Positions 1-12,100 are shown, numbered from the stretch's first letter. The stretch is 64,000 nt of DNA from Talinum fruticosum (GCA_021018815.1 JAITYX010000102.1:186001-250000); one strand, 5' to 3'. Numbers and translations are program-made. The notes: generated by a model from the letters alone, not told the origin.

Positions 1-1150
1 AAAGGCAAAGAGCCCGCCTTAGAAGACCCAAAACACAACGTCGCCTAACACTTCATCCTGGATAACAAATTTTTCCCAAAAACATCTTTTTCTTGGTTGA
101 AACGCATCGTTAAAACTGGTGTGTACAACTATTTGTGTTTCGTGTATACCCGGACCTAGTTTCGAGTTTTATACTCACATGATAGTAAGCAATAACATTA
201 TCACTTCGTTGTTTACAGTAAGACCGTTCGATCAATTTTTATATGACTTAGATGACCCGAGAAGCAAGACTTCGGCTTTCATTTTGATGAGGATTGTCTT
301 ATTTTACTATTCATCAAAAGAGAACCCCAACTCTAAAGTTCTTAAGGTTCTCTATGACACTCTAGAGGGCTACAAAGTAGACCTCTTTCCATTCATCCCG
401 GAACAAATAGCTTTTGTTCCTTCCGACTCTAAATGGACTCCATATCCTTTCGAAGCTCTTCTCACTACTGTTTTTCACTCGGTTTGGGGTCCCTCTCCCT
501 TATGACACTCACTCTTTCTTGGAGCCTGTCGTTTGTCTTGATAGGAGTGAGCTTATTGGTCTTGGATACGAGGAAGTTAAGCCTCGTGTCCGGGTTCACT
601 CGTCCGAGTTACCATCACCTCCTCCTCCACCTCGGACTCGGACCACTCCCGAGGCTCCACTTCTAATTACTGGACCTTCTACTTCTCTGCCCGCACCTTC
701 TATCGAGCTTCTTGAGAAGGTGGCCAACAAACTTGCTTCTCTCGCTTAATAGCTAAAATCAACTCGAGCTCTTTCTAGGCTTTCAACCCCACTCTAACTA
801 TGATGCAAAGCCGGGCTCGGACTTAGCTCAAGCAAAGTCAAGATCCGATCTCCGAGCTGGAGGAGGTGATCAGGTAAAAACATGATTAGATCCGCCACCT
901 CTAGGGGAGAAGATTAAAGGCAGTCGAGGACTCATAATCCTCCGAAGAATCCAAGGAGTCCTCCAGCTCTTCCGAGTCCGAATCGGAAGATGCTCGAAGA
1001 AGAAGTAGAAGAAGGCGAAGGAGAGGCTGAAGGAGGAGAAGAAGAAGGAGAAAAGGAGGCCGACGTTACTCAACCTCGGGCCTAGGGCAACAAAGACCCC
1101 CGAGGTGATCTCTTCTAATCACACTCGGAGTGCCTCGGAAGAGGCTAGTG
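1..1150 (+). pseudogene. Extra ORF of copia element Copia-Y, located between pol and the 3' LTR (decayed)
   Basis: A decayed plus-strand coding stretch. Open pieces lie at 119-505 and about 509-749, and a Lys/Glu-rich tail follows to about 1075 with stops between. The same protein is recognisable at 8135-8361 joined to 39645-40463: shared blocks are ENPN-K-LKVL-DTLEGY (about 331-378) and the later LGYEEV (about 560-580). It has a Ser/Pro-rich middle with a run of prolines near 620-635 and a highly charged C-terminus. It lies upstream of a polypurine tract and a copia LTR, which is where Sirevirus-type copia elements carry a third, 'envelope-like' ORF. That assignment rests on position only; I do not recognise a domain. 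At least three frame breaks make it a pseudogene, and its 5' end lies outside the window. Confidence 0.5.
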
Positions 1151-1793
1151 AGGTCGGCCGTCTAAATCCGCACTACTAAATCTACTAATTCTGCTGCCAC
1201 CTTGCCTAGCTGCTTCCACTCAAGCATATAGGTGCAAGCACACACCTCGATCTTTGACTTCTTAACACACTACCCCTCCTTCATGATTTCAAATTCAATT
1301 TTCTTTTCTTTTCTTTTCTTTATTTATTTTTTGTTTTATCCAAAATCTTTTGTATTTACTTTGTCTTTCCTCCCTCATTTTGTTATTTTTGCTGAAATGC
1401 ATAGGGGAAGAGACAAGATAGAAATATAGATGTTTGGTTTAGGGGAGTTTTTCCCTTAGCTATTTCTATGTTTGCTTTCATTTCTTACTTTGTTAACAAT
1501 TTCGTACAAATTGCTTCTAAGTAATGAAACTTACGCATTTCGAGCATTTTTGTTTCCGAGTATACGTTCTCATACTTACTCTAATTTAGTATTTCTTACT
1601 CTCCAACAACTTTGCTCTACTATATTATTTCTTTGCTCTGAAACATGTTCCGAGTTATGTTTTGATCTCGAGCTGAACCGATCAATATTCATCATCATTT
1701 TTTCTTGCTCTCAAAACTCTATGAAAACTTTAACTCTCTAAACCGATTAGTTTCTATCATAAGTATGGAATGCCTTTCATAAAAAGGGGAGAT
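1151..1793 (+). other. Copia-Y 3' untranslated segment ending in polypurine tract
   Basis: T-rich non-coding sequence between the extra ORF and the 3' LTR. It contains a purine block near 1396-1420 (CATAGGGGAAGAGA) that also occurs at 40690-40705 in Copia-X, and a second polypurine tract, AAAAAGGGGAGAT at 1781-1793, directly against the LTR start TGAAGAC. Two purine tracts upstream of the 3' LTR are typical of some copia lineages. The small open frames here (1232-1429, 1472-1741) have no recognisable content. Confidence 0.6.
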
Positions 1794-3233
1794 TGAAGAC
1801 TCGGGTATAACTCTCTATCACTCTATAGATTTGATTTAAAGTCATTCTCAGCCTTCAAGAAACTCATATCTAAGTTTTTATCCTGTTCTAACACACTCAA
1901 AAACCTTTCATCAAGCATAACATTCTTGAATCAGTTTCTAACCCACTCAAACACCACTTAGAACAATGGCATGAGTAAATATTTTCTCTAACACTAGTAT
2001 TCTAAGCACTCGAATTCATGTTTCAAGTGAAAATGAATTACAACATTAATTCTAATTTCTAAGTCAGTTTATTTATTAATAATTATTTACTTGATCAAGT
2101 TTATGTATTATGATATGTTATTCTTTCTAACTTGATCACTTTAAGGATTGACTCAAGATGGAATTTGAACCTAATGAATATTAGACTCAGAAAATTCCAT
2201 TCTTTTAGGTTGAAGATAATTAAGTGCTTAATTACTTTGATTTAATTATTATCTTTGCCTAATTCTAGACCAAATTATTTTTACACTTTGAGTACCACTT
2301 TGATTAGCTTTTTAGGTTGATTAAACAAGCCTAATCTACTTTTGAGATATAAAAACAAGTCGGTTTCTAACCGTTAAACACCAGCGAGATAGAAATCAAC
2401 CATTTCTAGACACGGCTTAGACATTGTGTTAGGGTTGTTTGTTTTCAAATCTGGTAAACTTCAACTCTGGGTCTAACGGTTGTTTCCACCCAAGATTTCA
2501 ATCACAACCAGATGGTTGGACAACTTTTGAGTCAAGGACCACCACACAACATTCACATCTCAACAGTTCCTTTTTCGAGTAACACGGACTAACCGTTATA
2601 GCGGCTATTGAAGCTCACCAGTCTAGAACAAGTCTCAACGGTAATTCTAACTTGGTGGTTATAAATAGAAGCCACTCCACAAGACTTGAAGATTGCTAAA
2701 CACATTGCTTAACACACAATTAGTGCTTTCTTACTCAATCTTTAGCTTATAACTCCTAATCTGTATTTTTTACTTTTTAAGTTGTAAAGAAAGTCTTGTA
2801 ATCACTTATACTCTTTCTACTTTCTTTATAAGTCCCTTAATTGAGCTGTAAGGGCTAACACAACTCAGTTGCCCTTGACTGTAAAGGGTATCTCGGTCAA
2901 CAAGTACCGGATCGGATAAGGGAACTTCGAGTCTAGGAAAACTTGTAAAGGGATTATCTAAGGGAGAAATTCTAGAAAGAGTCAGTCCTTGTAATTGTGG
3001 ATTCAATTAGTTGATTTGACTTGGAGCTTAGATTAGCATTGTCCGTGGTTTTCTGCCCCAGGAGGGTTTCCACGTACATCTTTGTGTATTTCACTTTCCG
3101 AGTCAAATCTAGACTCGGAATATGTTTCTTAGCCTATTCTCAGTGCAAAACGGTTTGATTTATCTCAAAAATCTTCCATCACCTTATTCACTCCCCTCTA
3201 GGGTGACTTAACCTCTCCTAGAGAAAACCTTCA
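1794..3233 (+). repeat. 3' LTR of Copia-Y (copia LTR family, about 1.44 kb)
   Basis: It starts TGAAGACTCGG and ends ACCTTCA, the TG...CA ends shared by five other copies in this window (32927, 40751, 57606, 59470, 61297). A core-promoter TATA box lies at 2660-2667 (TATAAATA followed by GAAGCCAC) and is conserved in position in the siblings. The polypurine tract immediately to the left shows that this is a 3' LTR. The right flank is Tat-D internal sequence, so Copia-Y probably inserted into Tat-D; the matching left flank is outside the window. Confidence 0.85.
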
Positions 3234-4375
3234 AGCTAAAAGATTCATCTTATTTAATGAAAAAAGGAGTACATCGGACTTAGAAATAAAACATACGGAA
3301 TTGGAAGATGAACTAACGGAATTACAAAACAAAAAATCAACCCTAGCCCTAGACTCAAAAACAGACTACTCGTCCTAAAATGACAACGAACTCTTGGCCT
3401 TCTTCTGCATCAATCTAAGTGATATGCTTGGACCCTTGTTTGTTAACATCCGTGATGAACTTGGATGGGCGGAATTTTGGATGCGACATAGCTTGAGATA
3501 GTACCAAAATTGAATTCCCCTCTAGGCATTTCTCTTGTCCAAATAGCATACTAAAGATATTGCTCTCAGCCGGAATGGTCCAAGTCTGGGTAGTCCGTTG
3601 AAGGTAAGGTGCCTTTTTTTCTAGTACGTGACAATCATTGAAGATTTCTAAACCAAAGACTATGATGCCCTTCTCTTTCGGATAATAAGGCACAAGAAAA
3701 CCATAGTAAAGGAAGTAATCCCCTTCTTTTAGAAATTTCCCATTTAAAGTGCGAGGATAAGGCTTAATAGAGCAAACCGTGAGTGGTGCAGTCCTCCTAG
3801 TTTGTGTTTCCTACTTAGCTTCGGCTATTTCCTAGCAGTTAGATTATAGCCTAGTCTAGACTTATAATTATTAGTGGGTTCAAGTAGTGGAAAGATTGGG
3901 TGATGTGCCCTCCCGCCTATAGCTAAGCCAGGAAAATACCCTTTTTTCCCTTAGCATTGAATGGACGTTAGGGTTAACATAAGGATTGAAGTTAAGAGGT
4001 GCTTCATCCTTTTCCACAGCAGACTACGAGTTTCGAATTCGTAAAGTTCTATATCATTAGCATCATGCTCAATTTTGACAACGAGACTCCTTAAAAGTGA
4101 TGGTGGGACAGAGGTTATCTCTCTTAATAGTTACTACTTGACCTTTAATAATCATTTTAACCTTCTGGTGAAGTGTGGACGGCACTGCCTGGTGGTTATG
4201 TAATCAAGGGAGTCTTAAAAGAAGATTAAAAGTAGACGAAATGTCCAAGACATAGAAATCAATGTTTTTAACCACTGGCCTAATGTTGATTGGAAGAGTC
4301 ATTGTTACCAAAACCGTGTTTTTAGAATTGTCATAAGCTTGGAGATGAACAATCTATTTGGAGAGTTGTTGCTCC
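3234..4375 (-). pseudogene. Tat-D protease-to-RT linker region (decayed)
   Basis: Collinear with the Tat-AB linker at 31560-32730 on the minus strand, with shared context in the segments reading toward 3240 and at 3415-3693. The piece at 3415-3693 is open for 92 codons from a non-verified start. Interrupting stops are frequent. It lies downstream of the protease motif and would have linked PR to RT in the polyprotein; the RT itself is not present. Confidence 0.5.
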
Positions 4376-4768
4376 CTAATGCCTAACCGTCGTCCTCCAA
4401 GGGCGGATATTTACAGCAGATCCATTGTCTACTAAGGTCGGAGGGATAAACTTGTTAATGAAAGTTACAATTAGATAAAGAGCATTGTTGTGTAGAATGC
4501 CTTCTTCAGGTAGGTCCTTCTTGTCGGATGTAATGGTTCCATCCCTAGTATTGACTAATACTACCTCCTCTAGCGTGACTTCGAGAGAGACCTCAATCTT
4601 ACTAAGTGCATCGATTAAGGCTTGTCTATGCTTTTGGGTGGCAGATATGAGTTGCCGGATGGAAATATTAGCTTTGAGTTTTAAAAGTTGTCTACGGATT
4701 GGGTCTTCTTCTTTGGCACCTTCTTTTTCTTTTGGGGCTTCTTGAGTCCGTTGTAGACCCTTTGGCAC
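4376..4768 (-). pseudogene. Tat-D retropepsin-like protease fragment
   Basis: The 130-codon open piece carries the aspartic-protease signature VDNGSAVN near its end (about 4405-4430), preceded by ALYLIV, as in Tat-lineage proteases where the active-site triad reads D-N-G rather than D-T/S-G. The N-terminal part is Lys/Glu-rich (the gag-PR linker). It would have processed the polyprotein. The homologue in Tat-AB is at 32730-32926 and was interrupted by a copia LTR in the codons just upstream. This copy shows the uninterrupted sequence around 4596-4610. Confidence 0.65.
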
Positions 4769-6458
4769 ATTATGTCGTCCGGATCCGGTAAGGAACTAGA
4801 TTTTAAGAGTTTTGGGTTCACCCCAACAGTCATCACCTTCTAAGGGTGGTGTGCTTAGAAATTGTCATCATTATCATCCTTAGAAGATGATGACTTCGGG
4901 TCTAAGGAGGATAAACTACCTAGTGGCTTGGGTTCCTTGATGTCTTGAATGAAGACAGAAGGATCCCACTAACATAGAATTGGTCTAGAAAAGATTGCTA
5001 AGGTTCTCGCTGAATGGATTCTTGCTATTACTAGGTTTTTTTAGCTACCTTAGGGAGAGGAAGTTGACCATTACGAAACATGCTCTCTAATTTATTCTTA
5101 AAAGTCCAACATTGTTCCATATTGTGTCCTTGTGCACATTGGTACTTACATAATTTTTCTATGTCGCAGCTTTTTAACTATTTTGCAGTTTCGATTCTCG
5201 CTTTTATAGTTGGTAACTTAATTTTTCCTTTAGACAATAAGTGGTCGAGGTCTTAAGCATAAGTAGTCTCTATAGGAGTATAGCCATTATATCTATTAAA
5301 GGCATTGACATATGCACCCCTACCTGGTATTGCCCGGGTTAGAGGTTTTTGGTCTTTAGATTGGTAATTAGCTCTATAACTAGATACAACTTTTGTGGTC
5401 GTTGTAGACTACTCTTCTTCTATCAGCATGCCCGCATCTCTAGGAGTTGTAAAGCTCATGAATGGTATGAACTTCAAATGTTGATCATAGGCGGGTCGAA
5501 GGTTCTTCACAATAATTCTGACTTGGTCCTTCTCGGAAGGTCGATCTACCATATGGGTAGCCTTTGCCCTCCTTCCGGTGAGGAAGTCATTGAAGCTCTT
5601 TTTCACCCGTGTTTAATCGGCTCTAAATCTCTAGGGGTGACAGGTAGTTCAGTCTTATAGGAATATTGATGTAAGAATTCCTTGCACATATCAGTCCAAT
5701 TAGTGACCTTGCATGAGTCAACCGCATTATGCCACTTCATCACATCGTTATCAAATGTCTACGGGAAGATGATGTGGTAAGTATCTTCAGTACATTCTTA
5801 TGAGTTATTGCTCCTATGAGTTGCAAACATGATAATGGGGATTCTCGAAGCTGTGAAACGTAATATATGGCATACTGAAACGTAATATCTGTCCACGTGA
5901 AAAGGTGACTCCTGAACATAGAGGATTCTCGTAGCATCCTCTCTGTCCGATCTATACGTGAATCGGCTTTAGGTTCGGGATCGGTTTTGGAGGTGGTGAT
6001 GGAACTCTTCTCTCTTTTCTTCCTTCTTCTTCTTCTTCTTTCTCCTCATTCCTCTCGTCACTCTTGTCTCTCTATTTCCTTCTCTTTCTCCTCTTTTTCT
6101 CGCAAAGTTTTTAGGATAAGGTCGAGAGTTTCAAACATGGTTTCTATTTTCTCATCTTGAGCCTCGATCCAGGCTTCCATTTTAGTTGAGGATTCATTGA
6201 GCAAGGTAATGATAGGAGATGACTATAGTTCTTCATCCATTGTGTTTAGGTACTATCCTACAATAGAAGATTCATTGAATTGGTGTTGTGTTGCACCAAG
6301 GTTGGTCGTGCTAGCGTAAATCAAGGTGTAGAATGAGGGGAAGCGGTACTAGACTCTTTACTAAAGCACTCTAACCTTTTGGAGCTCGAATTCCAATGAA
6401 ACCCAATGGCGGTAGGCTTCCCTATTCTGCAGTCCAAATAATAACTGCTTAGGACCAT
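4769..6458 (-). pseudogene. Tat-D gag (decayed)
   Basis: The likely start codon is ATG at 6458, directly after the conserved leader; the homologous ATG in Tat-AB is at 36353. Open pieces include 5740-5937 and 5409-5606, the second with the gag-like stretch RPSEKDQVRIIVKNL. A remnant zinc knuckle at about 5125-5170 reads C-x3-C-x3-H-x4-C, close to the Tat form. The 6010-6100 segment is TCT/CTT-rich (a charged Glu/Lys/Arg run on the coding strand). It is broken by multiple stops. The product would have been the nucleocapsid/capsid protein. Confidence 0.65.
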
Positions 6459-7332
6459 GTTAAGAGAACTAGCTTTTGGGGAGGAAATTTGAGATGAAAT
6501 TTATTTTTTGCTAAATGCAAATTTTTTTTTTTGGCTAAATGCATAAAATATACAAGCATGCTAAAAGTAAAGAAAAGAAAAGGCAAAGCCCTAAAAAACC
6601 TAAAACCGACTCAGAAAAGAAATGAGGGTCTTGGTTGATCGAAGATGGCCGGCGCCAGCTAAACCGAGCAACCGATGGATAAAAGAAAAGGCAAAGATTA
6701 AAAGAAAGATTTTTATTTTAGATTGACTCGAAATGCAATTAATGGATTGACCTTCAAAGGGAAAGGTAATTTTGACTTTTGGCTAAAAAAATGCACATAT
6801 TGGACCAACTCAAGGAGATTAATTATTGTATTTTATTTACATCCATGCAAGGGTTATTTAACACAGTCAACCTAATCTAAAGGCTCACAAGAAAAAGGTT
6901 AAATATAAAAAACAACCACACTCATTCAAGCATGCAAATGGAGAGAAAAGGTACCACCTAAACAAGTAAGAATTTATGGTCAAAAAGGGATAAATTTAGG
7001 TCGGATATATGGTGTCTCATAATCCGAGAATTTAGTCCTCCTTGGGGTGCACAAGTAGGAAATAGCATGAATTCTTGTTGCCTCTTGTTAAAAACCAAGA
7101 AGGCGTGCTATGAGTGGAGAGTAACCACCTTCCCAATAATCAAGCCTAGGTGGGCCCACTATGTTGGTAGTTCGACCTTTTCCAAAAGATGTTCTTAAGG
7201 GTAAAGCATAATTGTCGAAATTAAAAGTAACTATGTCCACGGCAACCTAAATGCAACATGCTTAATGTAAAACACATTAAGAAAACTCACAACTCAAATT
7301 TTCAAGTCTCACCCTCTTAATAAGTGAGAAAT
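6459..7332 (-). other. Tat-D leader between PBS and gag
   Basis: Non-coding leader, collinear with Tat-AB 36354-37589 (shared GACTCGAAATG, CACCCATGCAAGG-type and AGTCCTCC blocks). It has one copy of the GAGATGAAATTTATTTT motif that is tandemly amplified in Tat-AB. Confidence 0.55.
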
Positions 7333-7349
7333 CCCCAGTGGAGTCGCCA
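7333..7349 (-). other. Tat-D primer binding site
   Basis: On the minus strand it reads TGGCGACTCCACTGGGG, one base after the LTR end TTCTACA. The TGG start and position fit a tRNA primer site; this form is the one found in Tat/Ogre-type elements, where it has been assigned to tRNA-Arg. The tRNA identity is from memory, not checked. Confidence 0.75.
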
Positions 7350-7350
7350 T

Positions 7351-8134
7351 TGTAGAAACCGGCAGCCCTCGTCTCCCCACGGAGGAGTTTGCGGTACAAA
7401 ACGGACCGAAGTTTCCCTACGGAGCGGCGGTGGCTCTCTTGATTTTAGGGTTTTGGGAAATGATTTTTCAAAGTAGGGTGCTCCTCTTATTGAGATTTTT
7501 GATTTTCGTAATTTAATTTGAAATGGTTTAAGCAAAATGATGATTAGCAATTTTTATTAATCATTTTATTTTAAAAAGTCTCGAGATATTATTTCATAAT
7601 TTAAGAAAATAGAAAAATATAATTTACAATTTGTTGCAAGGCTTTTGGCCAAAAAGGTGTGATAACATTGGTTTGGACCAAGAGCCAAGCCAAGTTATTG
7701 GCTGGCACCGGTGAAAGTCAGCACCGTCCGGCCATCGGCACCAGACCATAGGCCGAGACCGAGGGGTCGGCCTTGGTCCATGTCCTTGGCTATTAGAAAA
7801 TATATTAATTTAGTCCATTTTTTTATTAGAAATGTTGAGATGAAACTTGAAAAAATAACATAGGAAAAGGGGAGCCACTAGTCGGTTTTAAGAATAAAAA
7901 CTAACAAAAAAAAAAAAAGAATACTCTTCCAATCTCAATATGCGAAAACCGAGCTTGAAATAAGTTTAAGAAATGACTCCATCGGTATAGAACCGAGAAT
8001 CTAGGGTTCAGGGGTGAAGGTACGAAATGTAGGGATAAGCCCTTTGCAAATGGGACTAGGATTTCATCACCGGGCTGATAAAACAAAATAATAGAAATAA
8101 AAGAGATAAGGATGACACGTTTTTGGTGTCCACA
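7351..8134 (-). repeat. Tat-D 5' LTR (internally deleted, 784 bp)
   Basis: On the minus strand it starts TGTGGACACC and ends GGTTTCTACA. Compared with the 2.03-kb LTR at 37608-39639, the outer parts align but roughly 1.2-1.3 kb is missing in the middle, the break falling after the block corresponding to GGTACGAAATG. The internal deletion, rather than solo-LTR formation, explains its short length. Confidence 0.75.
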
Positions 8135-8361
8135 AACACCAATCCCATTCCTTTTCTTGAATTGGTAGAGCAATTCTTTGCTAACTATGCTCGAGCCCCT
8201 CCGAAGGCTTGCAAAAATTTTCTATTACCTAATTGAAGTTTGAAAGCCGGACTTCTATGCTTCGTTCTTATGAGAATAGTGTTCTCATTCTATCCGTCCA
8301 ACGAGAACCCCAACAACAAGATTCTTAAAGTCTTATTTGATACTCTTGAAGGATATGAGGT
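8135..8361 (+). pseudogene. Copia-X extra ORF, left half
   Basis: Homologous to about 130-378 of Copia-Y: shared blocks around ENPN and DTLEGY. The reading frame stops abruptly at 8361, where the Tat-AB LTR begins, and resumes in phase at 39645. It is therefore the left half of a gene split by a 31-kb insertion. The left end is itself the Tat-D insertion point. A stop near 8235 shows it was already decaying or has decayed since. Confidence 0.6.
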
Positions 8362-9141
8362 TTTAGGAACCATAACCGGCAGATCGAACCGAGCTTCCCC
8401 ACGAACCGACATTCAGTGGTGTTTTTAAAAGGTTTGAAAAAATAAATAAAATGGTTTAGGGTTTTGAAAGATGAATTTTACAAAGTGGGGATTGATCTCT
8501 TATTTAGAGTTCTGAATTTTATTAAATTGAGTAAAAGATGGATTAAATTGAATTGATTGGCATTTTATTAATATTTTATTTTAGAAATTATTTTTAGAAT
8601 TCTCGGGAAGTTATTTCTTAATTGAATAAAATAAAAAAAGTTACAGATTCATGTTTGTCAAGAGGCTTTAGGGCCATAATAGTGTAAAATTACCGATATG
8701 GACCGAAGCCACGACCATCGACCACTCAGCTGGCCGAAGCCAGCCCCGGTAGTCGGGGCATCGGCCACGAGTCACGACCGAAAGGATCAGCTGCAGTCTC
8801 CGGCCTAGCAGGCAGATCTAGGAGCCCTAAATTTCATACCTGTAGTCGAAAACCGAGATGCAATTTTGAATAGAAATAAGCACAAAAAGGAGAGTTGCTT
8901 GGTCTTTTTATTTTTAGGAAAGAAAAACTAACAAAAAACAAAAATGAAAATTTGCTATTCTGATCCTAGTATGGGAAAACTAAGACCGAAAAAGGCTAAA
9001 ATAACTCCATCGAGTCTTAAAATCAAGAATTGGTTTCGGAGCAAGGGTACTAAATGTAGGGAAAACACTTCTATTTCGCCCGTCCAAAGACAACCATTAT
9101 TAATTTGAGTAGCGAATTTAAATGACGTATTCAACACAATC
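8362..9141 (-). repeat. Tat-AB 3' LTR, part 1 (780 bp)
   Basis: Starts TTTAGGAACC (consensus TGTAGGAACC, first G lost) and aligns with 37608-38385 of the partner LTR. It is interrupted at 9141/9142 by the three-LTR chain and continues at 18679. Confidence 0.85.
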
Positions 9142-12100
9142 TGTAAGACCCAAAAATTTAAGGTGATTGCTTGCTAATGAAAAAGGTTATTAAAAGTTAA
9201 GTCAAAAATTCAAAATTTTTAAATTAAGTGAATTAGAAATTTTTCGAGTCGGAATTTAAAACTCGAGAATTGAAACCCGAGCGTGGCCTAGCTAAAATGG
9301 GCTTGTGAAATATTTGGAGCCCAATTCACTTGAAAGCCCAAACCAGAAATTAAAATAAAAAGAAAAACAAAATGAGAAATGGGAAGGATCAGCTGGCTGG
9401 CATCGCTGGAAGATAAAATGAAGGATAGCTTTGGTGGCAGTAAAATGAGCAAGGGAAGTATTGGGGGTCTAATTGAAATAAAACAACAAAGTTAATTAGG
9501 TGCTGAAAGTAAGTGAGGAGAGAGAAAACCTCAAAGCAAGGATTAAGAACGAGAATGAAGAAAGAACGAAAGGAATAGAAACAGAGAGGAAAGCAAGAGG
9601 GAGCAGAGGAAAGAAGCGGAAGCAGAGCGGAGGGAAAGAGAGCGAGAGGACACCAAGAGGTGAGGGGCCGAAAGAGAGGAAAGGGAGCTCGACCAGAACA
9701 AAGAAGTAAGAGCGAGAGGGGTTGAGACCCAAAGCAAGAGCCGAGAGCGAGAGCGAAAGAGAGACCGAAGGGGAACAGAGAGGAAGGGGAGGCACGACGA
9801 GCAAGCATTCAGCGACCGACGAGTACGAGGGAAAACGACAGCCGGCGAGCACGAGGAGACAGACGGCGAGACCGGACAGAACCAAGGCCAGGGGCGAGGA
9901 GAACGAGAGATAGAGCAAGAGTGACTAAGAGCAAAGAAAGGAGGAAGAAGAGGGTCGGGTAGGGGAGACCAGAAATCGAAAGGAAGAAGAAGAAGCAAAC
10001 CCCAATTCAAATTCGAAACTCAATTCAAAAATGAAATTCTTAGAACCACTAAGAATTTGAGGTGAGTTGTTTAAATCCATCCTCTAAAGATAAAAATGAA
10101 TTAGGTGGATTAAGCTTGGAATTGATTCATAAAATTGGAAAGCCAAGACTTAAATGAAGAACTTAGAGGCCTAATTCACTCGAATTTAGAAACTCACTAA
10201 TTGTGATACATGATGTGAATTATGTGAATTTTTAGATATAATTTGTGACTATTTGAGTGTTATTAAGTATAATCATTGAGCTACATGTTTGAAATCTCCA
10301 TGAACTTGGCTTGATGTATATTAGAAGGTAAAATCATGAAAGATAAAGAAATCACAAAAATGCAGATTTTTTACCATGTTTTGCCTACTGTCTGAATTGT
10401 TATGCTTTCATGAGTCGCACAAAATTCCCGAAACTTTTACTGTAGCTTCCTGATAATTTATGGGAATTTCATGTAAAGTTTGGTATGCGTTGGATGAGTA
10501 GATTGGAAGATATGGATTTTTGAGTGAAAATGTGCTGTATGGGCAAAATCGAAACTAATTGAGTAATTGAGTTAAGAACTGAAATTTAAAAAGCTATATG
10601 GCTAGATTAAGAGATATATATCGGTTAAGGAAAGTTATGAAACTATAAACCACCTTTGCGCGATGTTACGCAATCATGAAAACGATAAGTTCGTTGATTA
10701 AAAATCCTAATTGATATGTTTATGTGATGATGTGTTTATCCCAAAGTACATCGATTATAAATGACACAAGCATGCCTATACGAGTTGGATTGATTGTGCT
10801 TAAGTTGGAACTTGATTATGTGAATTGTTAGTTGTGAAGATATTACGTATGAAAGTGTTGAGCATGAATTATATGAATTAAGTGCATCTCGTCGATATGT
10901 AATAAGAAAATAATAAGAAGATAAGAAACATAAAGAACTAAAGAAGGGAAAAAGGATTGTGTTATTTATCTAAGGCACCACGAACTAAAGAATCCACTGA
11001 AGCTATGGCCATAGAAGTGTCTCGTCAAACCGAAGCCACGAATTGAATTGCTTCCGTGAATTCCCGACAGTATGCGTCCTTCGTAGTTTGAGGCTTCCCT
11101 CGAAGCCACGAATTGTTCCGCCTCGAGACCACAAATTGTTTTGCCTCGAGGCCACGAATTGGTATGCCTCCAAGAACTGAACCCACGAATTGTTTTAGCT
11201 CCAAGAATTGGGTCTTTAGAGCACAACATAAATCTTCTTTCCATTCGAAACTAACTATACTTAAAAATTTACGATATGAAGAAACGAAAGATTATGCATG
11301 ATGAACAAGAAAGAAAGAAGCAATGATTTATGAAATGCATAATTGAACTCAAGAACAAGAATGAGAAGGAGAACGAATCCCGATTTCATAAGAAATTAAT
11401 ACGATAAGAAGTAAGATATGATTTACTTGATGAATGCCTTACATGATGAATGATTATACGACGTACTTGCTCGTAAAGAAGAAGAAAATATGTTTGATTG
11501 AATTCATGAGGAATTGATGTAATTGTGCTTGTCGGCAAGTTGGTAAGTTTAGTATCCCGTGTGTCTTAAGCATGTATGATCCGAATCGCATGTTATGAAT
11601 GAATTATGAACCTACGTGTGTTTGTTACTCGAATTAATGTGCAAAGCGAAACCCGCGGTTTGGTTTGGGTTATTCACTAGGGTCGGTGAGCGCATGACCT
11701 CGCCAACATTTCAGGTACGAAGCTAGACTTGTTGGAGTTGCTTTTGGCTTTCGGGAGTAGCGGATCGATGGATAGAAGATGTCGAACTTACTATGTGTTT
11801 TTATGTTTCCATGTTTGTAAGACTCGAATGTATGTTTATCCGAATGTTGACTATGTATAATAAAAGACCTATGTGTTGACTCCGAGCGTGTGGCTCGTTG
11901 AGCTTGTGTTGTTGATACTCCGGGCGTGTTGCTCGTTGAGTTTATGAACGTGTTTCGTGCGGGGTTAAGGCTTTAAGCCTTAGGGATTAGCCATTTTACG
12001 AAACTCGCCAAAATTTTCAAAAAACCTTTGAAAACCTAGAGACATGGTTCCGCCGATCTAAGAAAGAGCTATTAACTCTAAGTTGAGATCGTAAGTAGCC

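Larger units (their letters stand above)
3234..8134 (-). mobile_element. Tat-D: truncated Ty3/gypsy Tat-lineage retrotransposon
   Basis: Minus-strand element. Its 5' LTR is at 7351-8134, with primer binding site, leader, gag and protease region running leftwards until cut at 3233 by the Copia-Y LTR; RT, RNase H and integrase are missing. Throughout its length it is collinear with Tat-AB (about 31570-39639), including the gag start codon context. The right end abuts the Copia-X extra ORF, so Tat-D inserted in that ORF. All reading frames contain stops. Confidence 0.8.

Noticed and set aside
9389..10010. Overlapping 139-155-codon minus-strand frames (also 12730-13376 and 15978-16527)
   Set aside because: They come from the purine-rich block of the LTRs: several frames are open at once, composition is Leu/Ser/Phe/Pro-rich, and sequence is not conserved as protein among the copies.
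11035..11215. Regularly spaced short repeats resembling a CRISPR array
   Set aside because: Units are imperfect, spacers are not unique, and the setting is a plant LTR; it is a minisatellite.
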